This document shows, piece after piece, positions 52,059 through 60,109 of a stretch of DNA of 64,000 bases. The position numbers and the translations under genes were made by a program. Position 1 is the stretch's first letter; each line of letters begins with the position of its first letter. Origin of the DNA: Phycicoccus sonneratiae (GTDB lineage: Bacteria > Actinomycetota > Actinomycetes > Actinomycetales > Dermatophilaceae). Location of the stretch: positions 1 through 64,000 of the forward strand of contig NZ_JAFDVD010000001.1 in assembly GCF_016887965.1 (NCBI RefSeq), given 5' to 3'. The notes beneath the pieces are model-generated. The model worked only from the letters and a program-made list of their open reading frames with translations. It was not told where the DNA came from and ran no database searches.

Positions 52059-53288
52059 GTGACCACGCTCCTCGGGCTCGACCTCACCGGCCGCCGCGTG
52101 CTCGTCGCCGGTGCCGGTTCCGTCGGCACCCGCCGCGCGCGCCGGCTGTTCGAGGGTGGCGCGCACGTCGTCGTCGTCGACCCGTCACCCTCGGACGACG
52201 CCCGGCGGATGGCCGTCCACGGCGACGTCGAGCTCGCCGAGCGCGGGGTCGAGGAGGGCGATCTCGACGGCGCCTGGCTCGTCGTCGCCGCGACCGACGA
52301 CGCCGCGCTCAACGCGCGGGTCGCCGACTGGGCGAAGACCCGCCGCACCTGGTGCGTCAACGCCTCGGACGCCACGGCCGGCACGGCGCGGATGGCCGCG
52401 TCCAGCCGGCACGGCGACCTCACCCTCGGCGTCGTCTCGACCGGCGACCCCGACCCCCGGCGCGCGGCTGGGGTGCGCGACGCGCTCGCCGCGCTCGTCG
52501 GGGCCGGGGAGGTCGACCTGCGCCGGCGCCGAGGTGGGCGCGGCCGGGTCGTCCTCGTCGGGAGCGGGCCGGGTGACCCCGGGCTCGTCCCCGTGGCCGG
52601 GCTCGAGGCGCTCGCCACCGCCGACGTCGTCGTCACCGACCGGCTCGGCGCCACCGGCCTGCTCGACCGGCTGCCCGAGGACGTCGAGATCGTCAACGTC
52701 GGCAAGAGCCCGACGAACCACCCGGTGCCCCAGGCCGAGATCAACCGCCTCCTCGTCGACCGGGCGAGCCGGGGGCTCACCGTCGTCCGGTTCAAGGGCG
52801 GCGACCCCTACGTCTTCGGTCGTGGCGGCGAGGAGGTGCACGCCTGCCGCGCGGCGGGGCTCGACGTCCAGGTCGTGCCCGGCATCACCTCGGCCTTCAG
52901 CGTCCCGGCGCTGGCCGGCATCCCCGTCACGCAGCGGGGCGTCGCGACGTCGGTGCACGTCACCTCGGGGCACGTCGGGGCCGACCCGGCCACCCTCGCC
53001 GCGCTCGCCGCCGGGGCGACGGTCGTCCTCCTCATGGCCGTCTCCTCGCTCGGCGACATCTGCGCGGCGGCCGTCGAGGTCGGGGTCGACCCGGACCTGC
53101 CGGTGGCGGTCGTCGAGCAGGGGTCCACCGCGCGCCAGCGGGTGACCCGGGCGACGGTCGGGACGGCGGCCGAGGTGGCGGCGCGGGCCGGGGTGCGTCC
53201 GCCCGCGATCGTCGTCATCGGGCGGGTCGCCGGCGAGGGGTTCCTCGACGACCCGGTCTGCGCGACCCCCGAGCCCCCCGACGCCTGA
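52059..53288 (+). CDS. cysG: Sirohaem synthase (uroporphyrinogen-III C-methyltransferase/precorrin-2 dehydrogenase)
   Basis: A 409-residue bifunctional enzyme making sirohaem for sulfite and nitrite reductases. The N-terminal domain (1 to about 150) is the precorrin-2 dehydrogenase/ferrochelatase part, with an NAD motif GAGSVGTRRA. The C-terminal domain is the SAM-dependent methyltransferase, with VGSGPGDPGLVPVAGLEAL, RFKGGDPYVFGRGGEE and VVPGITSAFSVPALAGIPVTQRG. Length is a little below E. coli CysG. The GTG at 52059 overlaps the stop of a nine-codon frame starting at ATG 52033, which could couple translation. No sulfite reductase gene is in the window. Confidence 0.93.
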   Translation: MTTLLGLDLTGRRVLVAGAGSVGTRRARRLFEGGAHVVVVDPSPSDDARRMAVHGDVELAERGVEEGDLDGAWLVVAATDDAALNARVADWAKTRRTWCVNASDATAGTARMAASSRHGDLTLGVVSTGDPDPRRAAGVRDALAALVGAGEVDLRRRRGGRGRVVLVGSGPGDPGLVPVAGLEALATADVVVTDRLGATGLLDRLPEDVEIVNVGKSPTNHPVPQAEINRLLVDRASRGLTVVRFKGGDPYVFGRGGEEVHACRAAGLDVQVVPGITSAFSVPALAGIPVTQRGVATSVHVTSGHVGADPATLAALAAGATVVLLMAVSSLGDICAAAVEVGVDPDLPVAVVEQGSTARQRVTRATVGTAAEVAARAGVRPPAIVVIGRVAGEGFLDDPVCATPEPPDA

Positions 53289-53314
53289 GCCCACCCCGGG
53301 CGGCCCGGGCGGCG

Positions 53315-54214
53315 TCAGTCCTCGTGGTCGTGCCGCGCCCGGCGCACGGTTTCCGGGTCCTCGACGAAGCGCGGCCACGCCGCGCGGTCGAGGCCGAGGG
53401 AGGCGCGGAGGTAGGCGACGACCGCGTCGGCGACCAGGGCGACCCGGTCGGGGTCGGTGTCGGTCGTCTCGGCGACCGCCTCCCCGGCGATGCCGCCGAG
53501 GGTGTGCTCGCCGCCGGCGACCACGAGGAGGTCCTTGGGGGCGGGGCTCAGCTCGTACGCGTCGAGGAACCAGTCGGGTCCGCGGGTGGACATCCGCGAG
53601 CGGTCCTCGGCCCCGGCGACGACGAGGGCCGGCGCGGTCATCGATCCGTAGTCCGGGCGCATGAACGGGAGGTGCTCCTCGGCGAACGGGGTCAGGGAGT
53701 CCCCGGTACCGGTGGCGGCGATGAGCACTCCGGCCCGGACGTCCGGCCGGGAGAGGTCCTCCCCGGCGACGCCCTCGGCGGAGAGGACGCGCGCTCCGAG
53801 CAGCGTGCCGACGGTCTGGGCTCCCCACGAGTGACCGACGAGCGCCACCCGGGTCCGGTCGGCGCGCCCGGCCAGCCCGGCCGTCTCGAGGACGGGACCC
53901 AGGTGGTCGAGGACGGCGTGCAGGTCGGCGACCCGCACCCGCCAGATCGTCCCGAACCTCGGGTCCCCGAAACCGATGCCGACACGCCGGGAGTCGAGGT
54001 GGGTCGGCTGGACGACGACGAACCCCGCAGCCGCCCAGCGGTCGACGAGTGGCTCGTAGGCGTCCATCGACCACGCGTTGCCGTGGGAGAAGACGATGAC
54101 CGGCAGGTCGGTGCCGTCCACCGGGGCCGTGACCTTGACCTCGAGGGGGGCGTCACGGCCGTCGGACGGGACCGTGACGGGCTTGACGGCGGTGATCAGG
54201 GGCTGGGTGGTCAT
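53315..54214 (-). CDS. Alpha/beta hydrolase (dienelactone-hydrolase/acetylhydrolase-like)
   Basis: A 299-residue cytosolic hydrolase. SHGNAWSMDAYEPLVDRWAAAGF forms the oxyanion side, and the nucleophile elbow is VGHSWGAQT (Ser in GHSWG). A late AGGEHTLGG contains the probable His. Similar proteins hydrolyse acyl glycerols, platelet-activating-factor-like esters or chlorophyll-type esters; no substrate can be named. The ATG at 54214 has a strong GAGGAG site. Two CGGAAC-N3-GTTCCG-type palindromes lie just upstream. They rule out the longer in-frame start at 54262, which would put the operator in the coding region. Confidence 0.82.
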   Translation of the reverse strand: MTTQPLITAVKPVTVPSDGRDAPLEVKVTAPVDGTDLPVIVFSHGNAWSMDAYEPLVDRWAAAGFVVVQPTHLDSRRVGIGFGDPRFGTIWRVRVADLHAVLDHLGPVLETAGLAGRADRTRVALVGHSWGAQTVGTLLGARVLSAEGVAGEDLSRPDVRAGVLIAATGTGDSLTPFAEEHLPFMRPDYGSMTAPALVVAGAEDRSRMSTRGPDWFLDAYELSPAPKDLLVVAGGEHTLGGIAGEAVAETTDTDPDRVALVADAVVAYLRASLGLDRAAWPRFVEDPETVRRARHDHED

Positions 54215-54240
54215 GAGGCTCCTCGGGGTCGGTGAGCTGA

Positions 54241-54279
54241 ATCGGAACAGTGTTCCGATCATAACGGAGCAGCGTTCCG
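54241..54279. promoter_or_regulatory. Two operator palindromes before the hydrolase gene
   Basis: CGGAACAGTGTTCCG (54243-54257, inside the longer palindrome 54241-54259) and CGGAGCAGCGTTCCG (54265-54279) share the half-sites CGGAAC/GTTCCG with a 3-base spacer. The same design occurs before the TetR gene at 57457-57471. They lie 27 and 49 bases upstream of the 54214 start. Confidence 0.78.
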
Positions 54280-54281
54280 CT

Positions 54282-55094
54282 TCATTCCCCGAGGGGTCGG
54301 CCCTCGTCCGGCTGGGCGAGCGCGGCGTCGAGCAGGGGCAGGGTCGCGTCCGGCCGCTCGACGTGGGGCAGGTGCCCTGCCATCTCGACGACGTGCAGCT
54401 CGCCGTGGGCGAAGGCCTCGGCGTAGGCGCGACCGTAGGCGGGCGAGACGATGCCGTCGTCGGCCCCCCAGACGAGGGTGGCGGGGACGCGGACCCGGCC
54501 GAGCCGCCGGGCGAGCCGCGAGTCGTGCATGTACGGGTCCCCGGCGAGCACCCGCAGGGTCGCGAGGTTGCCGGCCAGGCGGGCGCGCTCGTCGTCGGAG
54601 AGGGTGGCCGGGTCGACGAGGAAGCGGTCGCCGTCGGAGAAGGTGTGCTCGGCGACGCCCCGGGCGTCGAGGGCGAAGAAGTCCGTGACGGGTTCGCCCG
54701 GGACCTCGATGCCGACCGCGTCGAGCAGGACGAGGGCGCGGATGCGGTGGGCGCCGTCGCGGACCGCCATCTCGGACGCGATCCAGCCGCCGACCGAGGA
54801 GCCGACGACCGTGACGTCCCGGAGGTCGAGGTCCTCGAGCAGGTGGGTGTAGCAGAGGGCCAGGTCGTCGATCGAGTCGAACCAGTCCGGACGGGACGTG
54901 CCCTCGAAGCCCGGGTGGGTCGGGGTCAGCACGTGGTGGGTCGGGGTGAGGTGTGCCGCCAGGCCGGCGACGGTGGGAGCGCCGCCGCCCCCGTGCAGCA
55001 GGAGCACGGTCGGTCCGGAGCCGGCCTCCGTGAGGCGCAGGGTGAGGTCGGGTCGCAGGGGCAGGTCCCGGGTGGTCGGGTCGGTGGTGGTCAT
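54282..55094 (-). CDS. Alpha/beta hydrolase, epoxide-hydrolase/esterase type
   Basis: A 270-residue hydrolase with VLLLHGGGGAPTVAGLAAHL (HG oxyanion loop), VVGSSVGGWIASEMA as the nucleophile elbow (Ser in GSSVGG), and LVWGADDGIVSP with the acidic residue. VEMAGHLPHVE supplies the histidine. It most resembles small-ester and C-C bond hydrolases. The ATG at 55094 follows the MFS gene end by 55 bases on the same strand, so it may be cotranscribed with it and with the next hydrolase. Confidence 0.82.
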   Translation of the reverse strand: MTTTDPTTRDLPLRPDLTLRLTEAGSGPTVLLLHGGGGAPTVAGLAAHLTPTHHVLTPTHPGFEGTSRPDWFDSIDDLALCYTHLLEDLDLRDVTVVGSSVGGWIASEMAVRDGAHRIRALVLLDAVGIEVPGEPVTDFFALDARGVAEHTFSDGDRFLVDPATLSDDERARLAGNLATLRVLAGDPYMHDSRLARRLGRVRVPATLVWGADDGIVSPAYGRAYAEAFAHGELHVVEMAGHLPHVERPDATLPLLDAALAQPDEGRPLGE

Positions 55095-55149
55095 GTCGTG
55101 CCTCTCGGTGGTGTGGGTGGTGGTGCGGAGGGTGGGTGTGGTGCGGGGG

Positions 55150-56382
55150 TCAGGCGGGTCGGGGGCGGCGCAGCAGGGGCAGGCAGGCGATGGCCAGTGC
55201 CAGCAGCAGCACCGCTTCCGCCGACGCGGCGTGGTGCACGGCCGCCGAGGTCGCGACACCGCCGACGAGGAAGGTCCCGGCGACCGGGGGTCCGGCGGCC
55301 GCTCCGACCTGTCGCAGCGCGTTGCTCATCCCCCCGGCGGCCGGGGCCAGCCCTCGCGGCGCCGACCCGACGGCGATGGCCGGTGAGGTCGCCATGACGA
55401 GTCCGCAGCCGGCGCCGAGGACGACGAGCCGCAGGGCCACCGGGGCGAGGGCGGTGCCGTCGAGGCCGGCCAGGCCGGCGGCGCCGGCCGCCGCCAGGGC
55501 GAGCCCCCCGACGACGAGGGCGCCGGGTCGGACATGGGCCGCCCAGCGGGCGCCGACGAACCCCGCGGCGGCGTTGGCGGCGAAGAACACGAAGAGGCGG
55601 ACGGCGATCCCGAGGGGGGTCTCGCCGCGGGCGTCGAAGAACAGTCCGAGGAGCACGACGACCGCGACGGTGACGAGGAGGACGCCGGCGGCCGAGAGGG
55701 ACGCCAGGTCGAAGCGTGCCGACCGGAGCAGCGGCAGGGCGAGGACGCGTCCCCCGCCTCCGGTGGCCGGCGCCGGCGGTGCGTTGCGCAGCCCCGCGAC
55801 GAGGAGCACCGCGGCGACGGCCACCGGCAGGGCGACGAGGGACCAGGCGCCGACGGGCCGGACGGCCGCGACGAGGAACGGTCCGCTGCCCAGGCCGACG
55901 ACCGTGGCGGCCGACCACGCCGCGATCCGCCGCGACCGTGCCGCGTCGTCGGCCGGCAGCTGGGCGAGCGCGACGAGCGAGCCGGTCATCGCCAGTCCGG
56001 CGCCGACGCCGGCGACCGCCTGCCCGGCCCACACCCCCGGGAGGGCGGTGCCGGTGCGCGACTGCCCCAGGAGGAGGACGACGGCACCGGTGGCGGTAGC
56101 CACGAGCCCCCAGCGGGTCACGCGCGTGGCGCCGTGCCGGGCGGCCAGGGCGCCCGCGGGGAGCACGGTCGCGGCGACGGCGACGGCGAAGGCGTCGGAG
56201 ACCCATGACAGCCCGGCCCCGGCCGCCCCCGTGCTGCGCGCCACCTCCGCCAGGGCTCCGTTGACGGCCGAGAAGGGCCAGTAGGCCACGAGCATGGTCA
56301 GGCAGAGGACGGCGGCCGGGGTCCGGGGCCCGGCGGGACGGGGCTCTGGTGCGGGGGCGGCGGGGGGAGGGGTCGAGGTCAT
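55150..56382 (-). CDS. Major facilitator superfamily efflux transporter
   Basis: A 410-residue polytopic membrane protein with about twelve to fourteen hydrophobic helices. The MFS loop-2/3 motif reads GALAARHGATRVTRWG, and the motif-C region reads GVGAGLAMTGSLVAL. It resembles drug-proton antiporters of the QacA/EmrB type in overall pattern. The start at 56382 is divergent from a MarR regulator, with a perfect 12-bp palindrome between them, so MarR probably represses this transporter. Substrate unknown. Confidence 0.85.
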   Translation of the reverse strand: MTSTPPPAAPAPEPRPAGPRTPAAVLCLTMLVAYWPFSAVNGALAEVARSTGAAGAGLSWVSDAFAVAVAATVLPAGALAARHGATRVTRWGLVATATGAVVLLLGQSRTGTALPGVWAGQAVAGVGAGLAMTGSLVALAQLPADDAARSRRIAAWSAATVVGLGSGPFLVAAVRPVGAWSLVALPVAVAAVLLVAGLRNAPPAPATGGGGRVLALPLLRSARFDLASLSAAGVLLVTVAVVVLLGLFFDARGETPLGIAVRLFVFFAANAAAGFVGARWAAHVRPGALVVGGLALAAAGAAGLAGLDGTALAPVALRLVVLGAGCGLVMATSPAIAVGSAPRGLAPAAGGMSNALRQVGAAAGPPVAGTFLVGGVATSAAVHHAASAEAVLLLALAIACLPLLRRPRPA

Positions 56383-56396
56383 GCACCGACAGTAAG

Positions 56397-56408
56397 TCAA
56401 CATGTTGA
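56397..56408. promoter_or_regulatory. MarR operator candidate
   Basis: TCAACATGTTGA is a perfect 12-bp palindrome in the 54-bp gap between the divergent MFS transporter and MarR genes. MarR-family proteins bind palindromes of this kind, and the AT-rich gap is unlike its surroundings, as expected for two face-to-face promoters. Confidence 0.7.
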
Positions 56409-56436
56409 TATAAGCAAGTGTAGATAGGATCGAAGC

Positions 56437-56844
56437 ATGACGGACGACGTGCAGCGGCTGGCCCAGACGATCAAGCGCGCGCAGTGGCGGGACCACCGTG
56501 CCCTCGAGGCCGCGCTTGCGTCGGTCGGGACGACGTTGGTGCAGTGGGACGCCCTGCGGGCCATCGCCGCCCGGCCCGGGGCCTCGGGTCACGAGCTGGC
56601 GGAGGCGACCTTCATGAGTGACCAGGCCTTCGCCTCGCTCGCCGGCCGCCTGCTGCGCCAGGGCCTCGTCGAGCGCGTCCCCGGGCACGGGAGGCGGCTC
56701 GAGCACCACCTCACCGAGTCCGGCCGGCAGACCTTGGAGCGCGGCTCGTCGGTGGCCGACACGACGCTCGAGCGCCTCTTCGCGGGGTTGGGCGCCGACG
56801 AGCGCCGCCGGCTGCAGCGGTTGCTCGACCGGCTGCTCGCCTGA
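56437..56844 (+). CDS. MarR-family transcriptional regulator
   Basis: A 135-residue winged-helix repressor: LVQWDALRAIAARPGASGHELAEATFMSDQAFASLAGRLLRQGLVERVPGHGRRLEHHLT. The recognition helix, beta-wing (GHGRRLEHHLTESG) and flanking dimer helices are all present. It is divergent from the MFS transporter, with the palindrome at 56397-56408 between them. The stop is four bases from the stop of the convergent TetR gene. The ligand is unknown. Confidence 0.9.
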   Translation: MTDDVQRLAQTIKRAQWRDHRALEAALASVGTTLVQWDALRAIAARPGASGHELAEATFMSDQAFASLAGRLLRQGLVERVPGHGRRLEHHLTESGRQTLERGSSVADTTLERLFAGLGADERRRLQRLLDRLLA

Positions 56845-56848
56845 TCGG

Positions 56849-57436
56849 TCAGGCTCGCTCGCGCCGCTGCAGGCCGTCGAGGAGCAGGCCCACGGACTCC
56901 CGCGGGTCGTAGCGGGGGTCCTGGTCGCCACCGATGCAGAGGTTCCCGACGGCGCGCAGGAGCTGGTAGGGCTCGATGTCGCGGCCCAGCTCTCCGGCGT
57001 CCGCGGCGGCGTCGAGCAGCTCGCCGCACACCGGGACCAACCGGTCGACGAAGAAGGTGTGCAGCGCCGTGGAGGCGGCGTCGTCGGAGTTCAGCGTCTC
57101 GGCCAGGCCCCGCTTGGTCACGAGGAAGTCGACGAAGAGCTCGACCCATCGGGTGAGCGCCGTGCTCGGCGTCGCGGACTCGCGCAGGAGGGTCGGTCCC
57201 GCGGCCGCGCACGACTCCACCTGGTGGCGGTACACCGCGACGATGAGGTCGGCGCGGGTGGGGAAGTGGCGGTAGATCGTCCCGATCCCGACGCCCGCCC
57301 GGGCCGCGATGGCACGCACCGGGACCTCCACCCCGGAGGCGACGAACGCCTGCGTCGCGGCCTCGAGCAAAGTCTCCTCGTTGCGCCGCGCGTCGGCGCG
57401 CTTGGCCCCACGGCCTGCGGACGGCGAGGTGGTCAC
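56849..57436 (-). CDS. TetR/AcrR-family transcriptional regulator
   Basis: A 195-residue regulator: RRNEETLLEAATQAFVASGVEVPVRAIAARAGVGIGTIYRHFPTRADLIVAVYRHQ is the helix-turn-helix, followed by a ligand-binding helical domain. The GTG at 57436 is 20 bases downstream of CGGAACGACGTTCCG, which matches the palindromes before the hydrolase at 53315-54214. This ties the regulator to its own promoter and to that gene. It sits convergent to marR. Confidence 0.9.
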   Translation of the reverse strand: MTTSPSAGRGAKRADARRNEETLLEAATQAFVASGVEVPVRAIAARAGVGIGTIYRHFPTRADLIVAVYRHQVESCAAAGPTLLRESATPSTALTRWVELFVDFLVTKRGLAETLNSDDAASTALHTFFVDRLVPVCGELLDAAADAGELGRDIEPYQLLRAVGNLCIGGDQDPRYDPRESVGLLLDGLQRRERA

Positions 57437-57456
57437 TGGGTCTCCGGACGGGTCGA

Positions 57457-57471
57457 CGGAACGACGTTCCG
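57457..57471. promoter_or_regulatory. TetR auto-operator candidate
   Basis: CGGAACGACGTTCCG: 6-bp inverted half-sites with a 3-base spacer, 20 bases upstream of the TetR start. The same half-sites and spacing occur at 54243-54257 and, with one changed base, at 54265-54279. Confidence 0.75.
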
Positions 57472-57533
57472 CAGGGTAGCGGGGCCTGGGTCCACCCGGG
57501 GTGGGGCGGTGTCGACGGCTGCGCCCGGATGGG

Positions 57534-58106
57534 TCAGGACGGTGGCAGCCGGACGGTGTCGAGGACCCGGCCCGCGGCGTCGCGCAGGCTCACGGTGGCG
57601 CCGCCGCGACCCCCGCGCAGGACGACGAGCCGGCCGTGCCACGGCACGAGGACCTCGCGGTCGCCGACGATGACCGACGTCACGGCGGCCGTCACCCGCA
57701 GCTCGGTGTACCCGATCCAACGTCCGCTCCAGGGCCACCGCCCCGCGCGCGCAACGCCGTCGCTCACGCCACCCCCGCCCTCGACGCGTGCGTACGGTGC
57801 GGGGCCGGCGGCGTGCGGCGGCCCGGGGGGAGGCTCGAGGACCTCGGGGCGCGGGGCCAGCAGGTCGTCGTCGCCCGAGGAACCGCCGCCGCCGACGAGG
57901 TGCCAGCCCTCCTCCCGGCGTGTGAGGACGTGGGTCTCCGACCACACGCACCCCACCCCGCGGCGCGCGAACATCGTCACGGCCGTGTCGCCGGCGACGT
58001 CGACCGCCAGGGCGGCGAACCGGCGGCGCCGGCTGAGTGCCGGCACGACGTCGAGGCGCCGCGACTCGATGAGCCGCACGCTCTCGACGAGCGCGTCGTA
58101 GGCCAT
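57534..58106 (-). CDS. Conserved hypothetical protein
   Basis: A 190-residue soluble protein I do not recognise. It opens with a helical segment (MAYDALVESVRLIESRRLDVVPALSRRRRFAALAVDV), then alternates beta strands with Gly-rich turns (TRREEGWHLVGGGGSSGDDD, RVEGGGGVSDGVA). It ends in a beta-rich part (VTSVIVGDREVLVPWHGRLVVLRG). There is no signal peptide or membrane segment. It stands alone on the minus strand between the TetR gene and tRNA-Pro. Confidence 0.6.
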   Translation of the reverse strand: MAYDALVESVRLIESRRLDVVPALSRRRRFAALAVDVAGDTAVTMFARRGVGCVWSETHVLTRREEGWHLVGGGGSSGDDDLLAPRPEVLEPPPGPPHAAGPAPYARVEGGGGVSDGVARAGRWPWSGRWIGYTELRVTAAVTSVIVGDREVLVPWHGRLVVLRGGRGGATVSLRDAAGRVLDTVRLPPS

Positions 58107-58140
58107 GGGCCGATGCTACGAGCGGTCTTTCGGCACGGAC

Positions 58141-58176
58141 CGGGGACACCGGGGTGATGGCACCGGTTTCCTCGGG
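58141..58176 (-). repeat. Dispersed hairpin repeat, copy 2
   Basis: On the minus strand this reads CACCCGAGGAAACCGGTGCC followed by ATCACCCCGGTGTCCCCG. It is nearly the same as the block at 43338-43368, with GAAACCGG/CCGGTGTC arms. The two copies are 14.8 kb apart and inverted. Confidence 0.65.
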
Positions 58177-58196
58177 TGCTGGTCTGCTGTTCGGGT

Positions 58197-58268
58197 CGGG
58201 GGCACAGGACGCCCCGGTTTCGGGGTGACAGGACGCCGCGCGGGCGGGGTGACAGGACGCCGCGCTCC
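58197..58268. repeat. 24-bp tandem repeat resembling the tRNA-Pro 3' end
   Basis: Three 24-bp units begin at 58197, 58221 and 58245; the last two share 21 identical bases. Each of these opens CGGGGTGACAGGA, the exact sequence at the 3' end of the tRNA-Pro gene (58367-58379, plus-strand reading). The first unit is degenerate. Confidence 0.75.
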
Positions 58269-58325
58269 GCGTCCGCTCCTGCGTCGCGGTCGCGGTGCGC
58301 TCCCAGCATCCTGTCCCCCGACAGC

Positions 58326-58360
58326 GCGAAGGCCGTCCGACGGAGTCGGACGGCCTTCGC
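58326..58360 (-). terminator. Strong hairpin downstream of tRNA-Pro
   Basis: A 16-bp perfect stem (58326-58341 with 58345-58360) closes a 3-base loop. It extends outward through GACAGC/GCTGTC with one bulge, reaching the tRNA 3' end. Its place right after the tRNA on the minus strand fits a terminator or an RNA-processing structure. Confidence 0.75.
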
Positions 58361-58364
58361 TGCT

Positions 58365-58439
<75 letters not shown>

Positions 58440-58526
58440 TGGCATGTCGCCGAGGCCCGGGGGCCGCAGCGACACCCGAGGATAGCCGACCACCTCCGGC
58501 CACCCGAAATCGGTCCCGCCCGCGGC

Positions 58527-59474
58527 TCAGGAGTCCCGGGCGACGAGGGTGAGGAGGGTGGCCTCCGGGCGGCACGCGAAGCGCACCGGGGCGTAGGGCG
58601 AGGTGCCGAGCCCGGCCGAGACGTGCAGCCACGCGGCGTCCTCCGGCGTGCCGCCGGCCGCCGGGCGACCGGCCCCCGGCCACCACCGCGAGACGCCCTT
58701 GGCCCGTCCGGTGTCGAGGTCGCAGTTCGTGACGAGCGCGCCGTAGAGGGGGACGGCGAGCTGCCCGCCGTGCGTGTGCCCGGCGAGCACGAGGCCCGCG
58801 CCGTCGGCGACCATCGCGTCGAGGATGCGCTGGTACGGGGCGTGCACGAGCCCCATCGTCAGGGCGACGTCGTCACGCGCCGGGGCGGCGACGTCGTGGT
58901 AGCGGTCGAACTCGACGTGCGGGTCGTCGACCCCGACGAGCTCGACCCGGTGCTCACCCATCTCGACGACGGTCCGGGCGTTGTCGAGGTCGGCCCAGCC
59001 GCCGGCCCGCAGGCCCTCGACGAGCTCGCCGACCGGCAGGTCGCCGCGCGTCTTCGGCGCCTTCGCGTAGCCGCGGGTCAGGTAGCGCGCGGGGTTCTTC
59101 GGCACCGGCGCGAAGTAGTCGTTGGACCCGAGGACGAACGCGCCCGGGAACTCCTGCAGCGGCTCCATCGCCCGCAGCAGCGGGGGTACGGCCTCGATGT
59201 GGGCGAGGTTGTCCCCGGAGTTGACGACGAAGTCGGGGCGCAGCCCGGCGAGCGAGCGCACCCACTCGACCTTCTTGCGCTGGCCGGGGGTCAGGTGGAG
59301 GTCGGACACCTGGAGGATGCGCACCGGCGCCGCCCCGGCCGGCAGGACCGGAACGGTGAAGCGGCGCAGCGTGAACCACGTGCGCTCGACGAGCGAGGCG
59401 TAGGCGACGGCCGCGACGCCGGCGCCCACGAGGCCCCCGGCGGTGCGCAGGGCGGTGCGGGCGATCGGCTCCAT
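58527..59474 (-). CDS. Membrane-linked metallophosphoesterase
   Basis: A 315-residue protein with an N-terminal hydrophobic segment (AGGLVGAGVAAVAYASLVE) and a calcineurin-like phosphoesterase domain. The metal-binding motifs are clear: VSDLHLT, NSGDNLAH, GSNDYF and VLAGHTHGGQL. Its M. tuberculosis counterpart (Rv3683) lies beside ponA2, and that order is kept here apart from the YqeY gene between them. Candidate substrates are phospholipids or nucleotides. It reads toward tRNA-Pro, 87 bases from the tRNA's 5' end. Confidence 0.9.
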   Translation of the reverse strand: MEPIARTALRTAGGLVGAGVAAVAYASLVERTWFTLRRFTVPVLPAGAAPVRILQVSDLHLTPGQRKKVEWVRSLAGLRPDFVVNSGDNLAHIEAVPPLLRAMEPLQEFPGAFVLGSNDYFAPVPKNPARYLTRGYAKAPKTRGDLPVGELVEGLRAGGWADLDNARTVVEMGEHRVELVGVDDPHVEFDRYHDVAAPARDDVALTMGLVHAPYQRILDAMVADGAGLVLAGHTHGGQLAVPLYGALVTNCDLDTGRAKGVSRWWPGAGRPAAGGTPEDAAWLHVSAGLGTSPYAPVRFACRPEATLLTLVARDS

Positions 59475-59553
59475 CGAGCCATCCTCGCAAACGAGCCCCC
59501 CGTCCGAGGAATCCCGGGTGCTCCCGTCGTCGGACCGGTGGGAGGATCGGGGC

Positions 59554-60018
59554 ATGAGCGACACCTCCCTCAAGGCCCGGCTGCAGGACGACCTCCACGA
59601 CGCGATGCGCGCCCGCGACAAGGTCCGGGCCTCGACGCTGCGGATGACCCTCACCTCCGTGACGACCGCCGAGGTCGCCGGCGACGAGGCCCGCGAGCTC
59701 GACGACGACGAGGTGCTCAAGGTCATCGCCAAGGAGGCCAAGAAGCGGCGCGAGGCGGCCACCGCCTACCGCGACGCGCAGCGCCCCGAGCTGGCCGACG
59801 GCGAGGAGGCCGAGCTCGCCGTCCTCGAGGCCTACCTGCCCGCCCAGCTCGGCGACGACGAGCTGCGGGCCGTCGTCGAACGGGCCGTGGAGTCCACGGG
59901 CGCCGGCGGGATGTCCGACATGGGGCGGGTCATGAAGGCCGCCCAGGGCGAGGTCGCCGGCCGCGCCGACGGCGGGCGGGTGGCGGCGGTCGTCCGGCAG
60001 GTGCTCGGCGCCCGCTGA
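59554..60018 (+). CDS. GatB/YqeY domain protein
   Basis: A 154-residue helical protein of the YqeY family: LKARLQDDLHDAMRARDKVRASTLRMTLTSVTTAE, then VIAKEAKKRREAATAYRDAQRPELADGEEAELAVLEAYLP. The C-terminal domain contains MGRVMKAAQGEVAGRADGGRVAAVV. It is related to the C-terminal tRNA-interacting domain of GatB, but its own role is unclear. The ATG has GGGAGGA upstream. It is convergent with ponA2, with a long hairpin between their ends. Confidence 0.92.
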   Translation: MSDTSLKARLQDDLHDAMRARDKVRASTLRMTLTSVTTAEVAGDEARELDDDEVLKVIAKEAKKRREAATAYRDAQRPELADGEEAELAVLEAYLPAQLGDDELRAVVERAVESTGAGGMSDMGRVMKAAQGEVAGRADGGRVAAVVRQVLGAR

Positions 60019-60055
60019 CCCGGACCCGTGCGGCCCGGACCGACGCCGGGCGCAC

Positions 60056-60102
60056 GACGACGCAGGGCCCCCGACCGCGACGGTCGGGGGCCCTGCGTCG
60101 TC
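60056..60102. terminator. 22-bp bidirectional terminator hairpin
   Basis: Bases 60056-60077 and 60081-60102 are perfect reverse complements around CGA, with core GCAGGGCCCCCGACCG. It lies between the convergent yqeY-type and ponA2 genes and should stop transcription from both sides. Confidence 0.9.
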
Positions 60103-60109
60103 ACCGGCC

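Noticed and set aside
54215-54262. Longer start (ATG 54262) for the hydrolase at 53315-54214
   Set aside because: It would translate through the two palindromic operators and lacks a ribosome-binding site, whereas ATG 54214 has a strong one.
58197-58268. CRISPR-like array beside tRNA-Pro
   Set aside because: Units of 24 bp follow each other without unique spacers; the similarity to the tRNA 3' end explains them better.
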